48,588 nt of DNA. Origin: a virus. The stretch spans positions 1 to 48,588 of the IMG/VR virus record IMGVR_UViG_3300044980_000033. The stretch is one strand, 5' to 3'. Under the pieces are notes generated by a model, which worked only from the letters and a program-made list of their open reading frames with translations, had not been told where the DNA came from and did no database searches. Numbering within the stretch: the first letter of the stretch is position 1; each line of letters starts with the position of its first letter. Made by a program: the position numbers and the translations under genes. Below, piece after piece: positions 22,359 through 29,366 of the stretch.

Positions 22359-23372
22359 ATGGACATGTACAACAAAATCTTCACGAAAATCCTCGACTCC
22401 TCAGTGTGGCTGGAGCCGACGCCGACGCGCATTGTCTGGATCACGTTTATCGCGGCGATGGACGAGACGGGGTTCTGTCCCTTCGCTGCCGTGGGCAATG
22501 TAGCTACGCGGGCCCGGGTGACGGAGGCAGAGGCGAAGAAGGCTATCGCAGCCTTGGAGGGGCCCGACATCGAATCATCGGATCAGGACAACGAAGGCCG
22601 AAGGATCGAGCGCGTACCGGGCGGCTGGCTGGTGCTCAATGCCCCCAAATACCGGGCGCTTGTGACCCGGGTGAATATCCAAGAGAAAACAAAGGAGCGA
22701 GTCAGGCGCTTCCGAGAGAAGAAACGCAAGGGTAACGCACCTGTAACGGAGCGTAACGAAAGTGAAACGCCATCAGAAGCAATAGCAGATACAAAAGCAT
22801 TAAAGCCTTCTCGCGGCAAGCGCGAGCGGACTAAGACCGCTATCGCAGATGAACGGCACACCGCTTTCAAAGAGGCGATAGGCCGGTACTGGACTTCAAA
22901 GAATCCCGGGATTGAGATGCCATGGGGCCCGGCGGAAGGGAAGCAGTTGGGCATGTTCCTCCGTGAGGCTCCGCACATAACCCTCGACCAGTTCACAGAC
23001 CTTCTCAGAAATCGTTTCAGATCAGAGGTAAACCATGGGGCGCGGCCCTCAACTTGGTTGTTTCATATCGCCAGTTTTGCCGGTGGGCCCATGGACAGAT
23101 TCGGAAAAACCGTGACACAGGAGGCAACCAATGGAGCGAGTAGATCAAGCCCAACTGGAGAACGCATTGGCGCCAACGTCCGCGCCGTTGGCGAGGCGCT
23201 TGGACGAAGAGGGGTTGAAGGCCCTTGGAGTCCTCCTCGCCAAGACAGCGAAGAGATACCACAACCAGGACCTGTCGGACGTGATGGAGGAGTATCTGGC
23301 GGACCTCGAACAGTTAGCGGTGAGGTACTCGGTCCAGAGCGTGGAGGAGGCAATAGCGGAACTCCGCGTTGA
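22359..23372 (+). CDS. Replication initiator / replisome-organiser-like protein
   Basis: 337 aa. The first 110 residues fit the winged-helix N-terminus of phage replication proteins: NKIFTKILDSSVWLEPTPTR, VWITFIAAMDETGF and a later GWLVLNAPKYRA. A basic linker (RVRRFREKKRKG) follows, then a helical domain (AEGKQLGMFLREAPHITLDQ; RPSTWLFHIASF). This is the organisation of lambda O-type initiators. The linker DNA holds five phased repeats. The last 80 residues (Gly/Arg/Pro-rich) overlap the next gene out of frame and may be of low functional value. Confidence 0.65.
   Translation: MDMYNKIFTKILDSSVWLEPTPTRIVWITFIAAMDETGFCPFAAVGNVATRARVTEAEAKKAIAALEGPDIESSDQDNEGRRIERVPGGWLVLNAPKYRALVTRVNIQEKTKERVRRFREKKRKGNAPVTERNESETPSEAIADTKALKPSRGKRERTKTAIADERHTAFKEAIGRYWTSKNPGIEMPWGPAEGKQLGMFLREAPHITLDQFTDLLRNRFRSEVNHGARPSTWLFHIASFAGGPMDRFGKTVTQEATNGASRSSPTGERIGANVRAVGEALGRRGVEGPWSPPRQDSEEIPQPGPVGRDGGVSGGPRTVSGEVLGPERGGGNSGTPR
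22721..22769 (+). repeat. Iteron-like array inside the replication gene (candidate origin)
   Basis: Five G[A/T]AACG units begin at 22721, 22732, 22743, 22753 and 22764, so the spacing is 11, 11, 10 and 11 bp, about one helical turn. The region 22771-22806 just after is A-rich for this genome. Lambda has the same layout, with iterons and an AT-rich segment inside gene O. I infer the phage origin is here. Confidence 0.55.
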
Positions 23373-23472
23373 CCCTGAGCAGACGTTCTTTCCGACGCCG
23401 ACCGAGATAGCCGCCAAGATGAAGCAACTGCGACTCAAAAGATTGCCGAGTCACCTATATGCGCAAGACTGA
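23131..23472 (+). CDS. Probable replication accessory protein, 113 aa
   Basis: Strong GGAGG 6 nt before ATG 23131, although the start lies 242 nt inside the preceding gene. Helical, charged (GLKALGVLLAKTAKRYHNQD; VMEEYLADLEQLAVRYSVQS; FFPTPTEIAAKMKQLRLKR). 'FFPTPxEI' is also found in phage helicase-loader or replication-associated proteins. Location after the initiator gene supports a replication role, but no motif proves it. Confidence 0.6.
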   Translation: MERVDQAQLENALAPTSAPLARRLDEEGLKALGVLLAKTAKRYHNQDLSDVMEEYLADLEQLAVRYSVQSVEEAIAELRVDPEQTFFPTPTEIAAKMKQLRLKRLPSHLYAQD

Positions 23473-23698
23473 CCCCATCGCACCGCCGAGACCGCAGACG
23501 TGGTTAGTCGCGTGGGAATGCCCCGTCTGCAAGGTAAGAACGTCCGCATGGCTAACGCGCTATGCGGATACTCGCAGAGTTTGCCGGTCACCTTACGGGC
23601 CTCCGGTGCCACGCGGACAGAAGCGCATGATGTTTGGCGAAGGCGATGCGTGTGGCGAGATTATGAACGTGATTGCAGACGAACGACCGACTGGTTAA
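23459..23698 (+). CDS. Zinc-ribbon-like early protein, 79 aa
   Basis: Overlaps the preceding gene by 14 nt. TWLVAWECPVCKVRTSAWLT carries one C-x2-C; later Cys at VCRSPYG and DACGEIM may complete the site. SD weak. Frame 23500-23724 is also open but looks like a shadow. Confidence 0.5.
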   Translation: MRKTDPIAPPRPQTWLVAWECPVCKVRTSAWLTRYADTRRVCRSPYGPPVPRGQKRMMFGEGDACGEIMNVIADERPTG

Positions 23699-23732
23699 CC
23701 AAGATCAGAGACAAGCACGAGTGAGGTGATTT

Positions 23733-24182
23733 ATGAAGCTGAGTGAAGCGATGATGTTAGGAAGCACGCTGGTCAAGATGAGGGCTGGCGACTGGAATAA
23801 TTGCGCGCTGGGAGTGGCGGCGCAGGCGGCGGGAATATCGGCGCAGGGTAGATCTGGGCCGATTTACAGGAAGTGGCCGTGGCTTGAAATCCGTGTCGAA
23901 GCCAGCGAATTTTTTCACGCTAGCCACATTCTTTGCCCCATCCTATGGATCACTGAAATCTGGGCCAGGTTCGATAAATTAGTCGTTTGCGGTGAAATGA
24001 CCTTCGAGCAGCTAGTCGATTACGTGCGTTCCATCGAGCCTGAGTGCGGAGAATGCAATCGGTTTCAATGCACGTGCGTGAAGGTTGAAGAGCCAGCCAA
24101 TTTCGGCATCGTGAACGATCCTCAAGAGGTCTGCGATGCGTTGGGAATCAATTACGATCCGCGCCAATGGAAGCACGAGTGA
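23733..24182 (+). CDS. Early protein of unknown function, 149 aa
   Basis: Starts MKLSEAMMLGSTLVKMRAGD after GAGGTGATTT. The N-terminal pattern 'MKLSEAMxLGS' and the CALGVAAQAAG segment are common in uncharacterised phage proteins. C-terminal part has EPECGECNRFQCTC, a Cys cluster likely to bind zinc. No function known. Confidence 0.65.
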   Translation: MKLSEAMMLGSTLVKMRAGDWNNCALGVAAQAAGISAQGRSGPIYRKWPWLEIRVEASEFFHASHILCPILWITEIWARFDKLVVCGEMTFEQLVDYVRSIEPECGECNRFQCTCVKVEEPANFGIVNDPQEVCDALGINYDPRQWKHE

Positions 24183-24189
24183 GGCATAC

Positions 24190-24396
24190 ATGGCGATTTG
24201 TGCTGAATGTAATCGCAGGCAATCCCGAATCGAGCAGTTGGAGAGTGAAATTGCTGTGCTTGAGGATCACGCCCGTTTGCTCGAAATCGCCCGCGAGTAC
24301 GCCGATCTAATGGCGGAATCTGGGAGTATCCCGAATACGCCAGCGGCGAAGTTGAAGTTCATCACGGGAGGTAGGTATGTATCTATCGCACGGTGA
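24190..24396 (+). CDS. Small Cys/coiled-coil protein, 68 aa
   Basis: ATG 24190. CAECNRRQSRIEQLESEIAV leads into a helix (LLEIAREYADLMAESG). One C-x2-C pair. It overlaps the next gene by 20 nt. Function unknown. Confidence 0.5.
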   Translation: MAICAECNRRQSRIEQLESEIAVLEDHARLLEIAREYADLMAESGSIPNTPAAKLKFITGGRYVSIAR

Positions 24397-24748
24397 CAAA
24401 TGGCCGAAGGCTGACCCGATCACGAACCGCAAAATCTGTGCGGCATGTTGGTATGGGCTGCACGATCAATGCGGGAAACTGTTTGACGTTCGGCGCCGTA
24501 TCAAATGCGATCACGTGAAGCTCGATAGGGACGGAGAAGTCATCGGCAAGGGATGCAAACTGTGCAAGTTTGAATGCGACTGCGTTCATCTGTCCGAGGC
24601 AACTTTCGCGCAAGAAGAGAAGCAGCGCGCACAGGAAGCGCGACAGGCCAAGCGACAACTTTTACACTCCATGCGCGACGATCCACAAAATCCACTGCGC
24701 GCTGTGAATAACGAGTACGAGCAGAAGCTGCGCGGAAACGGTGCCTGA
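24377..24748 (+). CDS. Cys-rich zinc-binding early protein, 123 aa
   Basis: The first 75 residues hold CAACWYGLHDQCGK, IKCDH and GCKLCKFECDCVH, enough for two zinc sites. The rest is a charged helix (EEKQRAQEARQAKRQLLHSM). GGGAGG upstream of ATG 24377. Nucleic-acid or protein binding is possible; nothing decisive. Confidence 0.6.
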   Translation: MYLSHGDKWPKADPITNRKICAACWYGLHDQCGKLFDVRRRIKCDHVKLDRDGEVIGKGCKLCKFECDCVHLSEATFAQEEKQRAQEARQAKRQLLHSMRDDPQNPLRAVNNEYEQKLRGNGA

Positions 24749-24978
24749 TGCCCTCTAGCGCGCTCAGGTGCGAGGTGCCAGTCTTGCGTGAGATGAAGCT
24801 GGTTTCGTGCAAGCGTCCGGCAAAGCTCTACGTGGGCGGGATCGTGCAGAGATTGTGCGACGATCACGTGAGATCACTGAGGCTGTTGGGCGTGATCCTG
24901 ACCAGGATAGACAGGAGGAAGCATGCAACCGGATTGGATCAAAAAGGGATGGAAGGCTCCGGCGGGACCACGGCGTAA
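24748..24978 (+). CDS. Small Cys protein, 76 aa
   Basis: TGATG overlap with the upstream gene. LRCEVPVLREMKLVSCKRPA then LCDDHVRSLRLL gives C...C...C-x2-H. The last third overlaps the next gene by 56 nt and looks less protein-like. Function unknown. Confidence 0.45.
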   Translation: MPSSALRCEVPVLREMKLVSCKRPAKLYVGGIVQRLCDDHVRSLRLLGVILTRIDRRKHATGLDQKGMEGSGGTTA

Positions 24979-25144
24979 CGCGCAGATCATAGCGATGGAA
25001 CGCAAATCGGGCCTACCCAAGCAGAATATCTGGAAAATATCGGCAGCGGCGCGGGAACAGTTTCTGGCCTGCAAGGATGAATCGGCGTCCCGGCTGCTGC
25101 TGAATGGACTGGCGAACGACAAACGCAAGCGGCGCACGGCCTAA
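24923..25144 (+). CDS. Basic early protein, 73 aa
   Basis: Strong AGGAGGAAGC before ATG 24923. Basic with many Lys/Arg (WIKKGWKAPAGPRRNAQIIA; GLPKQNIWKISAAAREQFLA). Could be DNA-binding. No family recognised. Confidence 0.6.
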   Translation: MQPDWIKKGWKAPAGPRRNAQIIAMERKSGLPKQNIWKISAAAREQFLACKDESASRLLLNGLANDKRKRRTA

Positions 25145-25169
25145 CGCGCGGGATGCGGAGGAGGGAAGA

Positions 25170-25535
25170 ATGGACAATCCTGAAATGACGAAAGATCACG
25201 CGATAGCGTTCTTCGCGGAATTCTACTTAGGTGTTCACCATATTCCTGCGCGCGGCTGTTGTGGATCTCATGGTGTAAAGGAGTTTGGCACCGGCTGGTC
25301 CGTAAATCACTATGGTGATCTATCAAGTTTTGATTTCGATTCACTGACGCGACTCGTGTTTCTGGCGCATGATCGCTGTGTGCGCGTCGAGGTCATGAAC
25401 TCTGGTCCGCGTCGGGTAAAAATTGCAATCTGGAAGCGCGCCGGACGAGAGGGGGAAATTTGGGCGCGTCATCCGACACTGGAACAGGCAATTGAATTGT
25501 GGCGCAAACGACACGCTCTAGAGAATGTCGCCTGA
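25170..25535 (+). CDS. Early protein of unknown function, 121 aa
   Basis: GGAGGAGGGAAGA precedes ATG 25170. Mixed alpha/beta (DHAIAFFAEFYLGVHHIPAR; FDSLTRLVFLAHDRCVRVEV; TLEQAIELWRKRHALENVA). One Cys-Cys pair (GCCGSHG). Not recognised. Confidence 0.6.
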   Translation: MDNPEMTKDHAIAFFAEFYLGVHHIPARGCCGSHGVKEFGTGWSVNHYGDLSSFDFDSLTRLVFLAHDRCVRVEVMNSGPRRVKIAIWKRAGREGEIWARHPTLEQAIELWRKRHALENVA

Positions 25536-25554
25536 CCCGGCGCAGCGAGGGAGT

Positions 25555-25839
25555 ATGGACGACGAGATATTTGTTAGGCAGCACATGGAAGTGTGCGTGG
25601 GAGCCTCTGGGACAATCTGGTTTCAGGGGTTGCCGCAATTTGGTAGATGGTCTGAGGCTCGCGTTTGGCTAGATGGGCGCCTGAAGCAGATCGCGGAGGT
25701 CAAGGAAGAGATTGCATTTATCGAGGCGCGACTGCGAGTAGCGAACATCAAGGAGATGCCGATTCGCAGCAGAATCCTCGCCCGCGAACAAGCCGCACTG
25801 GACGAGCTACGGCGCGGCATGAAAGGACTGAAGGCATGA
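25555..25839 (+). CDS. Small early protein, 94 aa
   Basis: Starts at ATG 25555 after GCGAGGGAG. N-terminal beta part (VRQHMEVCVGASGTIWFQG) then a long helix (QIAEVKEEIAFIEARLRVAN; REQAALDELRRGMKGL). ATGA overlap with next gene. Unknown function. Confidence 0.55.
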   Translation: MDDEIFVRQHMEVCVGASGTIWFQGLPQFGRWSEARVWLDGRLKQIAEVKEEIAFIEARLRVANIKEMPIRSRILAREQAALDELRRGMKGLKA

Positions 25840-26057
25840 TCGACATGAAGGCGAATCAATCGATGCCAAGGGGTCTAGCGATTTGTACATTAGCCGTAGG
25901 GGCGTTTGCTGTTTGGTGCGTGTGGGAATCTTTTCACAATGAGGCCATCGCTATACGCGTATTGGCCATACTTTTCGGAGTCACTGCCTTGGCTGCGCTT
26001 TTAGGATTCTTGCTTCTTATGATAACGGCCGTTTTATCACTGTTTGGGAAAGGTTGA
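25836..26057 (+). CDS. Small membrane protein, 73 aa, two TM segments
   Basis: LAICTLAVGAFAVWCVWESF and AILFGVTALAALLGFLLLMI are two TM helices separated by a short polar loop. Short ends. Possibly an early envelope protein or exclusion factor. ATGA overlap with the upstream gene. Confidence 0.6.
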   Translation: MIDMKANQSMPRGLAICTLAVGAFAVWCVWESFHNEAIAIRVLAILFGVTALAALLGFLLLMITAVLSLFGKG

Positions 26058-26060
26058 GGC

Positions 26061-26693
26061 ATGATCGACAGCGAGAGAGTAGATATTGCACGCCGGAAGT
26101 GCCCGGTTTGTGGCACAGACATGACGGCATCTGGTTTCGACGTGCAAGGCGAAGGTCGAGTCATTTTCGATTGCCCTAAATGCGGTCATCAGTGCGAAGG
26201 CGCAACCCGCAAGGAGTGGAGAGCATTCATGGAAAACGAAAGGCGTGCCGCCCTCACCGCCGACGCGCAGCCGGTAGGGGATGCGCCGAGATACCAGCCC
26301 ATCGATGCTCCAATTACCGGAGTCGCCGCCCCCGAGCCGCTCGTGTACAAGGACGCGGATGCGTGCAACCAGAAATGCGGCGACGATCCCTGTGTCAGGA
26401 AAGGCGAGCACGATATGCACGCAACCGAATCAGGAGCAACGTGGCCCAAATGGCCTGCTCAACTCTACTCGTGGGAGCAGATTGAGGCGGCGATACGTTC
26501 GAGCGATGGGTGCCTGCTTTCGGAGTCTCAGATCGCAGACATCCGCGCCCGTCTCACACCGCGCGAGAGGGTGGAAGAGAAAGTAAAAGATTTGCTCTGG
26601 AACACCGAGAACGGGCAGGATACTGGCCTTGAGCATAATCGGCAGATCATCGAAGCATTCAATCGCGGACTCGCCCAGAAGGAGCAAAAATGA
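26061..26693 (+). CDS. Zinc-ribbon protein, 210 aa
   Basis: An N-terminal zinc ribbon (RKCPVCGTDMTASGFDVQGE; VIFDCPKCGHQCEG) is followed by a Pro/Ala linker, a second Cys cluster (ACNQKCGDDPCVRKGEHDMH) and a helical C-terminus (ERVEEKVKDLLWNTENGQDT). Such phage ribbon proteins are often transcription or nucleic-acid associated, but none is proven here. Confidence 0.6.
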   Translation: MIDSERVDIARRKCPVCGTDMTASGFDVQGEGRVIFDCPKCGHQCEGATRKEWRAFMENERRAALTADAQPVGDAPRYQPIDAPITGVAAPEPLVYKDADACNQKCGDDPCVRKGEHDMHATESGATWPKWPAQLYSWEQIEAAIRSSDGCLLSESQIADIRARLTPRERVEEKVKDLLWNTENGQDTGLEHNRQIIEAFNRGLAQKEQK

Positions 26694-27106
26694 AGGCAAT
26701 CATCGGAATCCTGATCTTTGCGGCGGCGTGCGGGGCGCAGCAAGGCACTGGCACATCTTTGACTATCTGCCCTGCCGGTCAAGCTCTTGCTTCAGTTAAA
26801 GGCGAGTGGAAGTGCCAACTCGTTTGCGGCAAGTACCAGCACGTCGATCACTGGCCGAGCGCGTGCGGCCCCGCACCGTGCGATGAGAAAACCGGCGTCT
26901 GCACCGCGATATGTGCCCCGCCTCCGCCCGACAAGTGCGTGGACGATCTGCACGTAGTCACCGAGCGTGAGTGGCAGGAGATTCAAGCCGACCTGCAAAA
27001 GCTGGAAGCCTTGCAGCAGGAGAACGCAGAGCTGACAAAATGCGCGAGCTGCAAAAAGGTGTTGTCGCGGGATTGTGAGAATTGCCAAAGATTATGGGCA
27101 TCGTGA
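26690..27106 (+). CDS. Secreted or lipoprotein, Cys-rich, 138 aa
   Basis: MKAIIGILIFAAACGAQQG is a short signal peptide with a lipobox-like AAAC (Cys14), or alternatively an ordinary Sec signal ending ...CGA-QQ. The mature part has many cysteines (LTICPAG, KCQLVCGK, CGPAPCDEKTGVCTAICAPP, DKCVDD, CASCKK, DCENC), suggesting disulphides, and a coiled-coil end (QADLQKLEALQQENAEL). An early, exported Cys-rich phage protein is a candidate superinfection-exclusion factor (inference). Confidence 0.65.
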   Translation: MKAIIGILIFAAACGAQQGTGTSLTICPAGQALASVKGEWKCQLVCGKYQHVDHWPSACGPAPCDEKTGVCTAICAPPPPDKCVDDLHVVTEREWQEIQADLQKLEALQQENAELTKCASCKKVLSRDCENCQRLWAS

Positions 27107-27132
27107 CCCACCCCGCATAGAGGAGAAGCCGA

Positions 27133-27729
27133 ATGAGTGAACTGAGAATGAACGCCTATTATTTCGGATTCGCCGAAACAGGATGCCGTGTGGTTGACGA
27201 AATTTTATCGGCTGTGGCCTGCGCTGGAAAAGGATACCACCACACTGAGGAATGGAGCGGAAATGAATGCGACGATTTGCGGCTATCATTTCCCACTAAG
27301 GGAAAATCATACGTTTTAGTGATTCAAGACGCCGCCAGCGTAGCCGCCAATCGTATCGCCGCCCTTGAGCAGGAGAACGCGCAACTGCGGGCTGAGAACC
27401 AGGAATACGCTCTTAACGACACTATCCTACGCAAAGCCTACGAAGATTCAGGACTGAGCGGCAAGTTCACATGGCATGGTTGGCTGCTGGAAGTGTTGCG
27501 CGAGAATACGAAGCTCAAGCAGCCGGTGAGCGAGGAGGAGAAGATTCACGGCATCGCGCTTGCGGCAGCGAAAGAGGTTGCTGAGAGCTTCAATATATCG
27601 ATGCCGCGCGGGATGAGCTACAGCAATGGGATTCTGCACACGATCAGGATCATCATTGAAACGCATCTGCGTGGTGAATCGCGTGAATCCCTCCTCGCCG
27701 CCCGCTCCCAGACGGAGGGTGGCAAGTGA
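27133..27729 (+). CDS. Early coiled-coil protein, 198 aa
   Basis: Starts after GAGGAG. A short alpha/beta N-terminus, then a coiled coil at about 80-105 (ASVAANRIAALEQENAQLRA) and a helical C-terminus (GIALAAAKEVAESFNISMP). Sits before the VRR-NUC gene with a GTGA overlap. Not recognised. Confidence 0.55.
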   Translation: MSELRMNAYYFGFAETGCRVVDEILSAVACAGKGYHHTEEWSGNECDDLRLSFPTKGKSYVLVIQDAASVAANRIAALEQENAQLRAENQEYALNDTILRKAYEDSGLSGKFTWHGWLLEVLRENTKLKQPVSEEEKIHGIALAAAKEVAESFNISMPRGMSYSNGILHTIRIIIETHLRGESRESLLAARSQTEGGK

Positions 27730-28052
27730 GCGAAACCAGCACACTGACGGGACCGCTGCGCAAGATGTGCGAGGAGGGCGGCGCCCTGGTATTCAGGATG
27801 CCTGTGGGCAAGCTCCGCAAAGGCAAGCACTGGATTCATCTCTGCCCGGAAGGAACGGCTGACCTGCTCATATTTCCCCGCGCCGGCGGAGTCTACTGGG
27901 TAGAGACCAAAGACCCCGATGGGATTACAGCCAAGAGCCGGAAAGAGTCGCAAGATCGCTTCCGGCAAAAGGTGGAGGCTCTGGGCCATCGTTATGTTCG
28001 GGCCACAACGCTGGATGAGGGCCTGGCGGTCCTGAAGGCGGTAGCGCCATGA
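27726..28052 (+). CDS. VRR-NUC domain nuclease, 108 aa
   Basis: Whole-length VRR-NUC fold: GTADLLIFPRAGGVYWVETK contains Asp46, Glu60 and the Lys62 of the E-x-K active site, followed by QDRFRQKVEALGHRYV. GTG start overlapping the upstream stop. VRR-NUC proteins cut branched DNA (the PD-(D/E)XK Holliday-junction class); here it may resolve replication intermediates before packaging. Confidence 0.85.
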   Translation: MSETSTLTGPLRKMCEEGGALVFRMPVGKLRKGKHWIHLCPEGTADLLIFPRAGGVYWVETKDPDGITAKSRKESQDRFRQKVEALGHRYVRATTLDEGLAVLKAVAP

Positions 28053-28282
28053 ACCTCTCCGCCCTCCAGCACATCCCCCTGGCCAGCGCGTTCCTGTGCG
28101 GTTGCGGGCAAATAGGCAATTCCGAGGTTGCCTGCCCTGCTTGCGCTGCCACAATGGGTTTATTGCCGTTGGCCTCAGTTCTCAATCGGAATGAACGCTC
28201 TGAGGGGATGCCACAGCGCCAGGATGACCGCCGCGGGCTTGTTGGCGCAAAAAGGGCGGAAGGGCACATGGACTGGCTGTAA
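28049..28282 (+). CDS. Zinc-binding small protein, 77 aa, last early gene
   Basis: FLCGCGQIGNSEVACPACAA has a C-x-C...C-x2-C pattern suitable for one zinc ion. The C-terminal part is basic and low complexity. Overlaps VRR-NUC by 4 nt. It ends 38 bp before the converging endolysin stop; no strong terminator is seen there. Confidence 0.55.
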   Translation: MNLSALQHIPLASAFLCGCGQIGNSEVACPACAATMGLLPLASVLNRNERSEGMPQRQDDRRGLVGAKRAEGHMDWL

Positions 28283-28320
28283 CGCGCAGCAATAGCCGCC
28301 GTAGGCGATGGAGGGGTGGG

Positions 28321-28716
28321 CTAAGCCGGCACTGGTCCAACCAATTCTGCAATCAGGAGGGTCCCTGGCGTGCAGCCGCACATCACGCAGATTCCCGTCA
28401 CGTAAGCCGGCACGTTGTTGTCATCCGTCGAGGGTGCCCAGATGCTCAGGGCTTGTTGTACCGTCTTCCCCAGGTAATCGGTCAGCAATAGGTGCTGCAT
28501 GGCCGACCAGCCCGCCGCAGGGGTTGGGAACGCGGCAAAACGGGGTTGCTCGTTGTAGCCGCGGGGAATGGTTTCGAGCACAGCGCCGAACTTCGCAGCT
28601 TCCCATGGGGCAAAATTGAGATTGCCGGGGTTCGAATTGCGTTGGGCTCTACTACCCGGTATGTAAAATCCTTCGATATGAGCAATCGCCTCCATTAAAG
28701 TCAAAGTGATTGACAC
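28321..28716 (-). CDS. Endolysin (lytic transglycosylase-like), 131 aa
   Basis: Starts at GTG 28716 after AGGAGG. The sequence MEAIAHIEGFYIPGSRAQR then NSNPGNLNF, then AAFPTPAAGWSAMQHLLLTD and GKTVQQALSIWAP matches a phage muralytic family with a 'NNPGNI'-like motif and a catalytic-type Glu15 (HIEGF). It would cut peptidoglycan at lysis. It lies at the far end of the late unit. The HNH gene just upstream is on the opposite strand. Confidence 0.75.
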   Translation of the reverse strand: MSITLTLMEAIAHIEGFYIPGSRAQRNSNPGNLNFAPWEAAKFGAVLETIPRGYNEQPRFAAFPTPAAGWSAMQHLLLTDYLGKTVQQALSIWAPSTDDNNVPAYVTGICVMCGCTPGTLLIAELVGPVPA

Positions 28717-28738
28717 GTTAAGTTCCTCCTCATATTAT
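28710..28738 (+). promoter_or_regulatory. Near-consensus promoter for the HNH gene at 28745
   Basis: TTGACA (28710-28715), a 17-nt spacer, TATTAT (28733-28738), then GAATTC and ATG at 28745. Predicted transcript is leaderless. The spacer also holds, on the other strand, the AGGAGG of the endolysin, so both control regions share the same 30 bp. Confidence 0.7.
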
Positions 28739-28744
28739 GAATTC

Positions 28745-29260
28745 ATGGAGAAATGGGCCACTATTGAAGAATTTCCAGAATACCATGTTTCCACGTTGGG
28801 CACAGTGGTAAGCCTGCGCGCAGGCCAGCAAGAATTACTCGCTGGGTCATTGACGGAGCGCGGATACACTGCGTTTATCTTGCGCAAACCTGGTGAATTA
28901 AAACCATATCGCAGGTTGCTCCATCGCTTGATGGCTATCGCTTTTCTTCCCAATCCGAATCATCTTTCCGATGTCGCGCACGAGGATGGGAATCCGCAGA
29001 ATCGTGCTCTCTCAAATCTTCGCTGGTCAACTCACAGGGACAACCAAATGGATATGCGGCGTCACGGGAAAATGCAGGATGGGGAGAAGTGCTGCACGGC
29101 CCGAATTACGAAAGCACAGGCATTGGATATTATCCTACGTGCCAGAACTGGCGAGTTGCAGAAAAGTCTAGCCGTTGAATATGGCATTTCTCCAGCCCAA
29201 ATTAGCCGCATCGTCAACGGCAGTCGATGGAAGCATCTCACCGCGCGATTGCTTCCATGA
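28745..29260 (+). CDS. NUMOD4-HNH homing endonuclease, 171 aa
   Basis: The N-terminus EKWATIEEFPEYHVSTLGTV is a NUMOD4 motif. The HNH domain has RRLLHRLMAIAFLPNPN, then VAHEDGNPQNRALSNLRWST and HRDN. The C-terminus has a small helix-turn-helix (SLAVEYGISPAQISRIVNGS), as in many intron-associated or free-standing nucleases. The frame opens at GTG 28706 but ATG 28745 is favoured by the promoter. It runs antisense to the late transcript, between the membrane/lysis genes and the endolysin. Confidence 0.9.
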   Translation: MEKWATIEEFPEYHVSTLGTVVSLRAGQQELLAGSLTERGYTAFILRKPGELKPYRRLLHRLMAIAFLPNPNHLSDVAHEDGNPQNRALSNLRWSTHRDNQMDMRRHGKMQDGEKCCTARITKAQALDIILRARTGELQKSLAVEYGISPAQISRIVNGSRWKHLTARLLP

Positions 29261-29293
29261 GCGACAGATTGGGCATAAGTCCTCACACAAATC

Positions 29294-29362
29294 GGGGCCA
29301 GTCTCCCGGCCCCAGGCCCTGCGGTAGGACCGTCTTGGACGCCCTACCCTCTCTTGCGAGAG
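29294..29362. terminator. Cluster of three hairpins between convergent genes
   Basis: GGGGCC/GGCCCC (29294-29299, 29308-29313), GGTAGG/CCTACC (29323-29328, 29343-29348) and CTCTC/GAGAG (29349-29353, 29358-29362), the last followed by ATTGTT. Together they probably act as a bidirectional terminator or attenuator between the HNH gene and the end of the late membrane-protein genes. Confidence 0.5.
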
Positions 29363-29366
29363 ATTG

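Noticed and set aside
28283-28320. Terminator between the early and late units at their convergence
   Set aside because: Only weak complementarity and no T-run; cannot be supported.
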